64,000 nt of DNA. Origin: Fimbriimonadia bacterium (GTDB taxonomy: Bacteria > Armatimonadota > Fimbriimonadia > Fimbriimonadales > GBS-DC). A program made the translations under genes and the position numbers. Below the pieces are notes generated by a model. That model made no database searches, was not told the origin of the DNA, and worked only from the letters and a program-made list of their open reading frames with translations. Below, piece after piece: positions 8,271-16,613 of this stretch. The stretch is from NCBI GenBank assembly GCA_026129765.1, contig JAHCHP010000002.1, forward strand, positions 165,600 through 229,599, written 5' to 3'. Every line of letters starts with the position of its first letter. The first letter of the stretch is position 1.

Positions 8271-8660
8271 ATGTTGTCGAAAAGAGCCTTTGAAACTGAT
8301 AAACTCTTTCTGAAGCGCGTTCTTCAGAGCAAAGGGAACGACGCGTTGGCGTTAGAACTCGCGCGCTCGATGGGCGATGAAGCGGTCCCTTGGCTTATCG
8401 AGTGGTACACCTACAAAGGCAGCGATGCGATGCATGCGCGCTGTTATGCCGCCTTGACCCAACTGCCCCGAGATGCCGTCAGCACCCACCTGCTTGCCTT
8501 TCTCCATGCTCATCCCACATTGAGTGAAAATGAACTGATTCGCTTGCTGAATCTGGCAGACTCGTTTCAGATTGTTTCCGTGCCTGTCTCCATTCTGAGA
8601 CATCACGCCATGCAGTATCCGACGGGCAATTTGGCTACCATCTATGCGCTCTTTGTGTGA
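8271..8660 (+). CDS. N-terminal part of helical-repeat (HEAT-like) membrane protein, probably frameshifted
   Basis: This encodes 129 residues of alpha-helical repeat character (DALALELARSMGDEAVPWLIEWY, ARCYAALTQLPRDAVSTHLLAFL). It ends abruptly in NLATIYALFV and then stop. The next gene overlaps it by 17 nt in the +1 frame and begins RSLCEYGNSQHASLIHKEM. Reading across with one T removed gives a smooth helix (ATIYALLCEYGNSQHASLIHKE), so the two are probably one protein of about 364 residues broken by a single-base insertion. If they are truly separate, the overlap would couple their translation. Confidence 0.6.
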   Translation: MLSKRAFETDKLFLKRVLQSKGNDALALELARSMGDEAVPWLIEWYTYKGSDAMHARCYAALTQLPRDAVSTHLLAFLHAHPTLSENELIRLLNLADSFQIVSVPVSILRHHAMQYPTGNLATIYALFV

Positions 8661-9366
8661 ATATGGCAATTCTCAACATGCCTCCTTGATCCACAAAGAG
8701 ATGCGAAACGCGCTGCCCAAAGTGAATTTCACACCAAAATACTGGTTCTCTGCGCTCTCCTGGTATGTCATCGGACTGCTTTGCCTCACATGCTACATAC
8801 TGCCTTTTATGATCTACTTCGGTATGAAGCGAATTAAGAACACCCAACGTCTTGTAGATGAAACACAATATCTATTGTTGAAAGCCTCCGATGCCTTTAT
8901 TCAGTGGCAATCCTACGAAGAGATCGGTCTCTTGGCAGTCTACGCGAGCAGTCGTTTGAAAGATGCCAACTGCCTGCACGCGCTGGTCACTTTGTTGAAA
9001 CAGTTAGGTCCCCAGAACGAGTGTTTGCTGAAGGGCGAAGAACTCCAAGCGATGCATACCCTGCTGGGAAACCCCATCAGAGACTCAGACAAGATCGTCT
9101 TGATTCAAAGCGCGCCCTATTGGGGCAACGATTGGGTTCTTTCTTGGATGAAACGCGCCCAAAATCAACCGCTCTCGCCCGCATTGAAACAAGCCATTTC
9201 AGAAACCTTGCCTGTCATGGAAAAAACGCTGCAGACGCGAGTAGAGAAACAAATCTTGCTTCGCTCCGCCGACCTCAGCGATGGAAGCACTCTTATGCGC
9301 GCGCCGGAGGCGCATCCAGAAATCCCGAACGAGCAACTCTTGCGAATCAAACAAGAAGAGGAATAA
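8644..9366 (+). CDS. C-terminal part of helical-repeat membrane protein, probably frameshifted
   Basis: This encodes 240 residues. A soluble N-terminal helix is followed by one or two membrane segments (about residues 37-60, FSALSWYVIGLLCLTCYILPFMIYF). A cytosolic helical-repeat region follows (YEEIGLLAVYASSRLKDANCLHALVTLLKQLG), typical of HEAT-like repeats, and then a charged tail ending KQEEE. It overlaps the preceding ORF and probably belongs to the same ancestral gene. No enzymatic motif is visible, and the function is unknown. Confidence 0.62.
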   Translation: MRSLCEYGNSQHASLIHKEMRNALPKVNFTPKYWFSALSWYVIGLLCLTCYILPFMIYFGMKRIKNTQRLVDETQYLLLKASDAFIQWQSYEEIGLLAVYASSRLKDANCLHALVTLLKQLGPQNECLLKGEELQAMHTLLGNPIRDSDKIVLIQSAPYWGNDWVLSWMKRAQNQPLSPALKQAISETLPVMEKTLQTRVEKQILLRSADLSDGSTLMRAPEAHPEIPNEQLLRIKQEEE

Positions 9367-9444
9367 GGATACACTTTTTCTCATCTTTGAGAGAACGACT
9401 TGCTATATTCTCGATATTGTTCGAAAGGAAATAACAAAAACCAG

Positions 9445-9849
9445 TTAACCCCGTAGTTCAGACAACAGCAAAACATTCAAATCATGAAATGATCTTAGGC
9501 GTGTATCATTCGTGAGGAAGATTTCACAATTTGCGACTACCGCTGCTGCTAAATGGAGAGAGTCGGGGATACGGTAAGAGTAGTTCACCTGTATCTCAGT
9601 CGCCTTTTCGATAACCTCATGCGATAAATCTATGACTTCGTCTACAAAGTGTTGGAAGAACTCATCAAAATCTCTCAATAGATGCTGAGCGCCGTCCCGC
9701 ATGGGTTTGACGCGACACTCCAAACGTGAAAGCTCACTAACAACAAGGTAATCATCATCTCGCAAAAAGGACTCAACCTCAAAACGAAAAGGCTCAGATT
9801 GCTCTACCAGATAGATGATTGGCGCGCTGTCAAGATAGATTTTCCGCAT
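9445..9849 (-). CDS. vapC: PIN-domain toxin (VapC-like)
   Basis: This encodes 134 residues with intact PIN features: D7 in IYLDSAPIIYLVE, E44 in SRLECRV, an acidic centre, D96 in IPDSLHLAAA, and NDTRLRSF near the C-terminus. PIN toxins are Mg-dependent ribonucleases that cleave tRNA, rRNA or mRNA. The start overlaps the 3-prime end of its antitoxin by 20 nt, the usual antitoxin-toxin order. Unlike the toxin at 5166, this one reads through. Confidence 0.88.
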   Translation of the reverse strand: MRKIYLDSAPIIYLVEQSEPFRFEVESFLRDDDYLVVSELSRLECRVKPMRDGAQHLLRDFDEFFQHFVDEVIDLSHEVIEKATEIQVNYSYRIPDSLHLAAAVVANCEIFLTNDTRLRSFHDLNVLLLSELRG

Positions 9850-10093
9850 CGTTTACCCATCCATCACGCATATCTTCTAGACGCCGATCCACCTCTTCTG
9901 GGGTTGGAGGTTGATGACCCCTCGCGCGTTGGCGCGTATAGATTTGTTCCAGAAGCGCTTGACGCGATTGCGTTCGCTTAGATGGCAACGGATGAACCGT
10001 CACCTGAACTGGTCCAAGAAATGGAAGCCCCTCATCTAAAACGATTGTATGATCATCTTTCAAAACACCTCGCAAAACATAAACTTTTCCCAC
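9830..10093 (-). CDS. Antitoxin partner of PIN toxin
   Basis: This encodes 87 residues. The N-terminal beta segment (VYVLRGVLKDDHTIVLDEGLPFLGPVQVTVHPL) resembles AF2212-type antitoxins. The C-terminal half is helical and basic/acidic (RQALLEQIYTRQRARGHQPPTPEEVDRRLEDMRDGW) and likely wraps the toxin. It is translated from 10093 and overlaps the toxin gene by 20 nt. Confidence 0.8.
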   Translation of the reverse strand: MGKVYVLRGVLKDDHTIVLDEGLPFLGPVQVTVHPLPSKRTQSRQALLEQIYTRQRARGHQPPTPEEVDRRLEDMRDGWVNDAENLS

Positions 10094-10146
10094 TGAGTCT
10101 TCACCTAATCAAGTATAGCATGCGACGCGCTAATTCGCAAAGCGGG

Positions 10147-10152
10147 TATAAT
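10147..10152 (+). promoter_or_regulatory. -10 element of glnD, probably giving leaderless mRNA
   Basis: GGGTATAAT (TATAAT 10147-10152) lies only 10 nt before the glnD ATG at 10163. Transcription would start about 6-9 nt after the box, at or just before the start codon. No Shine-Dalgarno is present. Confidence 0.6.
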
Positions 10153-10162
10153 CGCCTTATCC

Positions 10163-12769
10163 ATGAAAGCGGAATCGCGCGCGAAAAAAAAGCTCCTAGC
10201 TCAAGCAGCCCTCACCCCCGAGCGGATCGCTGATCACTTGATGGCGGGCAGAAAACGTTTGCTTGCAGACCTGGAAGGCGCAGATATTATGGAATGGATG
10301 CGCGCCCATACCCATCTCATCGACACCGCCCTAAAAAACCTCTACGATTTTGCTTGGCAGCAAGCGGCTCAGGACGCGCCTCTCGCGCCCGACCACCCTC
10401 TCACGATCCTCGCGACTGGCGGTTATGGACGCGCAGAGTTGGCGCCCCACTCCGACATCGACCTGACCTTTGTGCCGCTGCATGATGGAGACGCCTTCAC
10501 CGAGCGTTTGGTCAAACACCTCTATCAAGCCATGATGGAGACCTTTCACACGCGGGCGGGTCTCAAAGTCGGCTATGCCTACCGCCTCATGGAAGATTGC
10601 CGTTCGCTTGATTTCAAAACCCGCTCCGGGTTGCTGGACGCGCGCTTTGTGGCAGGCAGCCCGCTGATTGCCGCTCAGTTCGAACAAGAGTTTTGGCAAT
10701 GGTTGGACCCAACCGGCTTTCTGTTTGAGCTCCATCAAGAATATCACGAACGGTTGGAAAAGTGGAAGCATAGCGCGCTCCGAGCTGAACCCGACCTAAA
10801 AAATGGCGTCGGGGGTCTGCGCGACTTCCAGGCATTGCGATGGATGGTTCAGATTCGGTTCCAAGTTTCAGGACAGAAAGCGGTCTCCACACTAATAGAT
10901 CATCAACTGTTGACCGCGAATGAAGCGGCGCAGATGGAAGACGCCTATCGCTGGCTGGGCGATATCCGCGCGCGACTGCAAAAAATCACCGGTGAACCAA
11001 GGGACCTGCTGAGCCGCGCTCGTCAAACCGAAATCGCGGCGGATATGATTGGTGAGGGCGAAGAGGCGTTGGACCGCTTTTCCCGTATGCTGCTGAGGCA
11101 CATGCACACAATGGCGATGTTAGCGAGACAGGGAATGGAGGGCGTGATCCGCTCCCGCTTGGTGTTGGGAATCGGTCTTGATTCTGATCGCTTAGAGATC
11201 GTGCCGGTACAGCCCGCATTCAGCCGTGAAGCCGCCGGTTGGCAATTGTGGGTTTTCCGGTTGCTGCAAATCTATCCCCTTGCCTTGGGCGATGAACTCA
11301 AACGCCTGCTGTGGATACATAGGCAGACGAATGCTGCTCCATTGGAAGCGCGGGAGATCGGACGATTTTTTGCTTTGCTGCTCAGCGAACGCGGGCGCGT
11401 CTATGCCCCCCTGCGCGAAATGACGGATCGGGGCGTGTTGGGATGGGCGATCCCAGAATTCGGGCGCGCGCTCTATTGGATGCCGGGCGACCCCACGCAC
11501 GAATATACGGTCGGGGAACATACCCTGCGCGCTATCCAAGAGTTGGACGCTTTTTGGAATGGCGACTCTGAACTGTCGCTTGTATTAAGACCGCTGTTTG
11601 AACAGATCGCCCGCCCCGAAATTCTCTATATGGCGCTGCTCATGCATGATGTGGGCAAGCCTGAACGAGACATGCCGCATGCCGAAGTCGGCGCTGACAT
11701 CGTGGCGCGCCTATTGGATGAGTGGGAATGGGACGATGAGGCGATCAGCGATGTGGAGTTTTTAGTTCGCCAGCACCTGCTGATGGCTCAGACTGCCCGA
11801 CAACGCGACCTGCATTTGGAAGAGACGATTCGGGAATTCACGCGCATGGTCGACACGCCGGAGCGTTTGCAGATGCTCTACTTGCTGACCTGTGCCGACA
11901 CGCGAGCCGTTGGCGAACGGATTTGGACTCCTGCCCAGGCAGCCTTCCTGCACGAGTTGTACCAGCGAGCGCTGCGCGCCTTAGAATCGGAAGAACCCGA
12001 CGCGCCGACGCTCCCCTCGATTCGAAAGCGCGTATTGAGAGAACTTTCCAAGCGTCCCATCCCTTCAGAACAAGTCGAGGAGCATGTGGCGCAAATGCCT
12101 TCCTCTTACCTGCTGAATGTCCCTGCCGACCAGATGACTTTGCATATTCATTATGTCGAGCGCGCTCGGAGCGGCGAGCCGGTCATCGAGTTCTACAACT
12201 CGCCGCAATCGCCCTATACCGAGATGACCGTCTGTGTGGTGGACGACCCGGTGCCGGGGCTGCTCAGCAAAATCGCGGGCGTTCTGTTCGCGCACGAAGT
12301 AGAGGTTCATTCGGCGCGCGTCTTCACGCGGGAGGGTCCGCCACAAATCGCCTTAGATACGCTTTGGATCGACATTCGCAACCGTCCTCTCTCACCCAAT
12401 CAATGCGCGGTCTTAGAAAAATCGCTGCGAGCGGTCTTGAAAGGCGAGCGGTCGGTGGAGCGCCTGCTCCGGGATAAGGGCAAAAACCCCGACGCGCCTT
12501 TGTTCGTCTATCGCTTGCAAATGCATGGTGATGTCTCGGACGACCATACCGTCGTTGATTTCCAGTTGCCGGTGGAGGGCGGCGCGTTGTACCGGGCTTC
12601 GCATGCCTTGTCGCAAGTGGGTTGGAACATTCATGGCGCGCGGCTGGGGCAATGGGCGGGAAGAACGATTTTAAGCTTCTATGCGACTGACGCGCAGGGC
12701 AGCAAAATCGCGCCCCAATATTATCACGAATTGTTTTCTCATACCCAGATGTTAAATGTGAAGTCGTAA
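10163..12769 (+). CDS. glnD: Bifunctional uridylyltransferase/uridylyl-removing enzyme (PII sensor)
   Basis: This encodes 868 residues, normal for GlnD. The enzyme uridylylates PII when glutamine is low and removes UMP when it is high. It starts with a nucleotidyltransferase domain (GGYGRAEL 86-93, HSDIDL 96-101 with D98 and D100 as metal ligands). A PII-UTase linker with NGVGGLRDFQALRW follows, then an HD phosphohydrolase domain (H495-D496 in LMHDVGKPE). Two C-terminal ACT domains end the protein (about 690-760, VVDDPVPGLLSKIAGVLF; about 800-868, GALYRASHALSQVGWNIHGARL), which sense glutamine. No glnB or glnK lies nearby. It is followed after 16 nt by a cyclase-STAND regulator. Confidence 0.95.
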   Translation: MKAESRAKKKLLAQAALTPERIADHLMAGRKRLLADLEGADIMEWMRAHTHLIDTALKNLYDFAWQQAAQDAPLAPDHPLTILATGGYGRAELAPHSDIDLTFVPLHDGDAFTERLVKHLYQAMMETFHTRAGLKVGYAYRLMEDCRSLDFKTRSGLLDARFVAGSPLIAAQFEQEFWQWLDPTGFLFELHQEYHERLEKWKHSALRAEPDLKNGVGGLRDFQALRWMVQIRFQVSGQKAVSTLIDHQLLTANEAAQMEDAYRWLGDIRARLQKITGEPRDLLSRARQTEIAADMIGEGEEALDRFSRMLLRHMHTMAMLARQGMEGVIRSRLVLGIGLDSDRLEIVPVQPAFSREAAGWQLWVFRLLQIYPLALGDELKRLLWIHRQTNAAPLEAREIGRFFALLLSERGRVYAPLREMTDRGVLGWAIPEFGRALYWMPGDPTHEYTVGEHTLRAIQELDAFWNGDSELSLVLRPLFEQIARPEILYMALLMHDVGKPERDMPHAEVGADIVARLLDEWEWDDEAISDVEFLVRQHLLMAQTARQRDLHLEETIREFTRMVDTPERLQMLYLLTCADTRAVGERIWTPAQAAFLHELYQRALRALESEEPDAPTLPSIRKRVLRELSKRPIPSEQVEEHVAQMPSSYLLNVPADQMTLHIHYVERARSGEPVIEFYNSPQSPYTEMTVCVVDDPVPGLLSKIAGVLFAHEVEVHSARVFTREGPPQIALDTLWIDIRNRPLSPNQCAVLEKSLRAVLKGERSVERLLRDKGKNPDAPLFVYRLQMHGDVSDDHTVVDFQLPVEGGALYRASHALSQVGWNIHGARLGQWAGRTILSFYATDAQGSKIAPQYYHELFSHTQMLNVKS

Positions 12770-12785
12770 GGAGAGGATCACTGCT

Positions 12786-15320
12786 ATGAGAGAGTTGCCT
12801 AACGGAATTGTGACGTTCCTGATGACCGATGTGGTCGACAGCGCGCATTTGACCGAGCGCTTCCCCTTGAAAATGCCGGAAATTATCCGCCGCCATATCG
12901 AGCTGATCCAGTCAACAGTGGAAAATCGCGGGGGCATTCTCATCAAGAGTCGAGGCGAAGGCGACAGCACTTTCTCTGTTTTCAAGCATGCGCTCAGCGC
13001 GTTAGAAGCGGCTATCGATGCGCAGCGCGCCCTACTCAATGAGTCGTTCCCCCTCGATGCTCCCTTTCGGGTTCGGATGGCGATCTATACTGGCGAAGCG
13101 GAACAGCGCGAAGGCGATTACTTGGGGGTTGGAACCGTGAATCGCTGTGCGCGTCTGAGAGGGTTAGCGCATGGTGGTCAAATCTTGATTTCACGTTCTA
13201 CCTGGAGTCTTGCGCAGCATCACTTGCCGGAAGGCGCGCGCCTGTTGGATTTGGGGGTTTATACTTTACGCGGCATCGAGACGTCGGAGCAGATTTATCA
13301 ATTAGTTCACCCGGACCTTCTGCAGGAATTTCCACCGCTGGTCGAGTCGCCCCAGGCGCCCGTGAACCGCAATCCCGATTTTATTGGACGCAAGAAAATT
13401 TTGGGCGAACTACAGCGTTTGATCGGGGCGGGACAGAGCATCGCGTTGACGGGTATGAGCGGAATCGGCAAGACACAGGTGGCGGTAGAACTTGCGTTCT
13501 CACAAAGCGCGCCGAGCGCAGGCGCAAGCCCGTTCCCCGGCGGCATCTTTTGGGTCAACGCCTCCGATAACGCCCAATTTCAAAACGACTTGGGAACCGT
13601 GGGCGCGCGGTTGGGGCTTTCGCGCGATTACCCGCCTGCCGAATTAGCGAAGCAGGCAAAACAGCTGATCGAACGGATGCAATCGCCTTGCCTCCTAATT
13701 ATAGACGATTGGGCAGAGCCAGCAGGATTGGATTTGATCCCTCATTCGCGCCATTGCCGGGTGCTTTTGACCACGCGTGCCGGATGGACCGCCCAGCAAT
13801 CGCTCCGGGCGCGCGGGTTCCAGTTGGTTGCGCTGCCGCCGCTCAGTCAAAGGGAATCGCTGTCTCTATTGCAGGTGCATCGCCGCGCCAAGGGCGCGCA
13901 GGAGTTGGAAGCGGTTCGCGAAATCGCGGAGCGCGTCGGCTCCCTCCCGCTGGCGTTGACGCTCATCGCGAATCATGTGGGTTGGCTTGGTATCTCATTT
14001 AACGATTACCTTCAGCGTTTGAAGCAGCCTGCCGATATGATGGAGCATTTAGAGCAGGCGCGTGAACAGTTTGCCGCTTTGACCGGACACAGCGGCGAGG
14101 TATTCACCGCGATTGCCGACTCTTATGAGCCGTTGAGCGAGCCTGCGCGCGACGCTTTGGCTGCGCTCTGTTTCTGCGGCGGCTACAGTGTATCGCGAGA
14201 GTTGCTGCATGCCGCGCAAAGCGGGCTTTCGGTCACGGCGCGCGACGAGCATTTGGCGATCTTGCGAGACCGCTCCCTGATCCGCTTTGAGCTGGACGGC
14301 GCGTTGACCGCGCATGAATTGGTGAAAGCCTATGTGCTGTCGCAGGTGGTTCAGGAAGCGCGCCAAGGGGTGTTTCATGCGATGGCGCGGATTCTCGCGA
14401 ACGAACTTTCTCAGATGAATTTGCACGCGAGTTGGGATCCCCGGCGTTTAGTGGCATCGCAATGCAACGCGGCGATTCAAACGTGTGAGCAATTCGGATG
14501 GGTCGAGTCGCAAATGCCATTGCTGATGGCGACCGGATTTTTTGCCTATCATCACGGCGATTACGAGCTGGCAGATCAGCGTTTTGAGGCGGGACTTCAG
14601 TTGTCGGAGCGGCTCTATGGACGCGATCATCTGGCGACAGCGCAGTTTATGCGCGCTTTGGGGCGGGCAAGACAGGAGCGGCGTCACCATGACTCTGCGC
14701 TGCCCTTGGTGATAGACGCGCTGAGAATCGCGGAGGCAACGGAAAACGCGCCTCCTGATTTGCCGGAATATTATATCAGCGCGGGCTATGTGTTGAAACG
14801 CGAGGGCGATTTCTCTTCTAAAATGGAGTTGTATGACCGCGCGCTGCCCTACTATTTGCGCGCTTTGACGCTCAGCGAGCAGGCGAACGACCGCCAGGAA
14901 ACCTCGCGCTGTCTCAACAATTTGGGAACGCTGTACGAAGAAACGGGCGACTGGGAGCGGGCGTTGGATTTCTTGAACCGCGCGCTGCTTATTGATGAGC
15001 AATTGAACGCGCGCGAACGACAAGCCATCCGGCATAACAACATCGGGCGCGTTTTGGGGCGCACGGGCGCATGGGAGCAGGCGGTTCACCATCACCGATT
15101 GGCTCTCGATCTCTATCTCCAAATCTATGTGAGCGAGTCGATTCATGTGGCGATGAGTCAGCAATGGATGGCGCGCGCCTGTCTGGAAACCGGCGACCAC
15201 GCCCAAGCCCGCGCGCTGTTCCAAGACGCCCTGCCCACCTTGCAGCGTCTCTATCCGCCCACCCATCGCATTTGGCAAGAGTGTGAGCCCCTGATGGCGT
15301 TGGTTCAGAATGGAGCTTGA
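12786..15320 (+). CDS. Class III cyclase-domain / STAND (NB-ARC) ATPase / TPR regulator
   Basis: This encodes 844 residues. Residues 1-175 are a class III nucleotidyl cyclase domain (VTFLMTDVVDSAHL with D15; GEGD at 57-60; VNRCARLRGLAHGGQILIS). The second metal Asp of active cyclases is replaced by E58 within GEGD, so activity is uncertain. The NB-ARC/STAND ATPase follows (Walker A GMSGIGKT 223-230, LLIIDDWAEP as Walker B, then VLLTTRAGW and LPLALTLIANHVG). The last 260 residues are tetratricopeptide repeats (CLNNLGTLYEETGDWERALDFLNRAL). The layout is that of signal-responsive STAND proteins that oligomerise on ligand. SD AAGGAGAGGA precedes the ATG, and it is in an apparent operon with glnD. 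Confidence 0.88.
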   Translation: MRELPNGIVTFLMTDVVDSAHLTERFPLKMPEIIRRHIELIQSTVENRGGILIKSRGEGDSTFSVFKHALSALEAAIDAQRALLNESFPLDAPFRVRMAIYTGEAEQREGDYLGVGTVNRCARLRGLAHGGQILISRSTWSLAQHHLPEGARLLDLGVYTLRGIETSEQIYQLVHPDLLQEFPPLVESPQAPVNRNPDFIGRKKILGELQRLIGAGQSIALTGMSGIGKTQVAVELAFSQSAPSAGASPFPGGIFWVNASDNAQFQNDLGTVGARLGLSRDYPPAELAKQAKQLIERMQSPCLLIIDDWAEPAGLDLIPHSRHCRVLLTTRAGWTAQQSLRARGFQLVALPPLSQRESLSLLQVHRRAKGAQELEAVREIAERVGSLPLALTLIANHVGWLGISFNDYLQRLKQPADMMEHLEQAREQFAALTGHSGEVFTAIADSYEPLSEPARDALAALCFCGGYSVSRELLHAAQSGLSVTARDEHLAILRDRSLIRFELDGALTAHELVKAYVLSQVVQEARQGVFHAMARILANELSQMNLHASWDPRRLVASQCNAAIQTCEQFGWVESQMPLLMATGFFAYHHGDYELADQRFEAGLQLSERLYGRDHLATAQFMRALGRARQERRHHDSALPLVIDALRIAEATENAPPDLPEYYISAGYVLKREGDFSSKMELYDRALPYYLRALTLSEQANDRQETSRCLNNLGTLYEETGDWERALDFLNRALLIDEQLNARERQAIRHNNIGRVLGRTGAWEQAVHHHRLALDLYLQIYVSESIHVAMSQQWMARACLETGDHAQARALFQDALPTLQRLYPPTHRIWQECEPLMALVQNGA

Positions 15321-15325
15321 GGCGG

Positions 15326-15331
15326 TATACT
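15326..15331 (+). promoter_or_regulatory. -10 element of GDPD gene, probably giving leaderless mRNA
   Basis: GGTATACT (TATACT 15326-15331) lies 9 nt before the proposed ATG at 15341, just after the stop of the upstream gene. Confidence 0.45.
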
Positions 15332-15340
15332 TTAAGGACC

Positions 15341-16156
15341 ATGTGGAGACAATCGCCATACGCTGATTTTTTCAAAAAACCGTTTTTGCTGGGCGCGCAC
15401 CGGGGCGGAAAGGGGCTGCACCCCGAAAATACCGCGTTCGCTTTTCAAGAGACCGCCAAACGCTTTCCCGACTGTTTGCTGGAAACGGACGCGACCATGA
15501 CGCGGGACGGGCAGATCATCCTGCTGCACGATGACACCGTCGACCGTACCACGAACGGCAAAGGCAAACCGGGAGAGATGACCTTAAAAGAGATTCAATC
15601 GCTGGATGCCGGATTCCATTTCACCAAAGACGGCGGGCAAACGCATCCTTACCGGGGCAAAGGGATCAAGATTCCTACCTTGCAAGAAGCCTTGCGCGCC
15701 GCGCCGAAAAGCCGCTTCCTGATTGACATCAAAGGGCGACAACCGGAAGAGACCGAAGCCATTATCCGAGCCATTCGAGAAGTGAACGCCGAACGCCGGA
15801 CATTATTGGCTTCGTTCATTGCCGACACCATGAAACTCGCCTGCCGCCTCGCGCCCGAAATCCCCACTTGCTATGATTTCACCACCGGCGCATCGCTTTT
15901 GGCTGCCATCCGTAGCAGCGGATGGGACTCCTATCAACCGCAAGCGCAGGTCGTTTCCCTGATGAAGGAGATGGTTCCACAGTTCAAACTGACGCCCGAA
16001 GAGATCGGCAAAGTGCGCGCAAAGGGTATTTATTTTCAGATTCACACGCTGGATACCCGACAAGAGATGGAAGAATGGCTGCGGATTGGCGTGGACAGCA
16101 TCCTGACCAGCCACCCAGAGATGCTCTTCGAACTGATCAAAGCGCAATCGCGTTAA
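15341..16156 (+). CDS. Glycerophosphodiester phosphodiesterase (GDPD family)
   Basis: This encodes 271 residues, no signal peptide. The GDPD motifs are clear: LLGAHRGGKGLHPENT (catalytic His and metal Glu), LLETDATMTRDGQIILLHDDTVDRTTNGKG (ExD and catalytic His), and later FLIDIKG. It hydrolyses glycerophosphodiesters to glycerol-3-phosphate and an alcohol. The frame also allows a TTG start at 15317 that overlaps the upstream TGA. I prefer the ATG at 15341 because a -10 box lies between the two and the N-terminus then fits the family. Confidence 0.9.
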   Translation: MWRQSPYADFFKKPFLLGAHRGGKGLHPENTAFAFQETAKRFPDCLLETDATMTRDGQIILLHDDTVDRTTNGKGKPGEMTLKEIQSLDAGFHFTKDGGQTHPYRGKGIKIPTLQEALRAAPKSRFLIDIKGRQPEETEAIIRAIREVNAERRTLLASFIADTMKLACRLAPEIPTCYDFTTGASLLAAIRSSGWDSYQPQAQVVSLMKEMVPQFKLTPEEIGKVRAKGIYFQIHTLDTRQEMEEWLRIGVDSILTSHPEMLFELIKAQSR

Positions 16157-16171
16157 GGCGAAGACTATACG

Positions 16172-16570
16172 ATGAAAGTGGTTGAGTTCGTGAACATGCA
16201 TGCCGCGACCCTGCGCGAAAACTCGGTGCTGCGGGATGCGGTGGACAAATTGTCGCTCTATAAAGAAACGATGCTGCCCGTTCTCAATGACGAGGACATG
16301 CTGATCGGGCTTCTCACCGAGCAACTTGTCTACGCTGCCTGCTTTGAGGATTCTTCTGAGAAAGGCTCCATCCAGACACCCATGGAAGAACCCGTCACGC
16401 GCTGGATGCTGTCCCCCATCAGCATTGAGGAAGACGCGGACCTGAGCGAGGCGAGGCAGCTCATGGCGCAGCATGGTTTAGACTGCCTGCCCGTGTTAAG
16501 TCAATCGCGTTTTGTCGGAACCCTGCGATTAATCGACACCTGCCTGCCCCTCGCGCATGAAGAGTTGTAG
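16172..16570 (+). CDS. Tandem CBS-domain protein
   Basis: This encodes 132 residues made of two CBS motifs: KVVEFVNMHAATLRENSVLRDAVDKLSLYKETMLPVLNDEDMLIGLLTEQ and VTRWMLSPISIEEDADLSEARQLMAQHGLDCLPVLSQSRFVGTLRLID. Such stand-alone pairs bind adenosine nucleotides and regulate partners. It starts 15 nt after the GDPD stop. A hairpin (AGGGACGA at 16569-16576 with TCGTCCCT at 16590-16597) follows the stop, between this gene and the convergent ATPase gene, but has no T-tract. Confidence 0.85.
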   Translation: MKVVEFVNMHAATLRENSVLRDAVDKLSLYKETMLPVLNDEDMLIGLLTEQLVYAACFEDSSEKGSIQTPMEEPVTRWMLSPISIEEDADLSEARQLMAQHGLDCLPVLSQSRFVGTLRLIDTCLPLAHEEL

Positions 16571-16613
16571 GGACGAAAGGGAAAATTTCTCGTCCCTCAT
16601 CCCACACTCCTCC

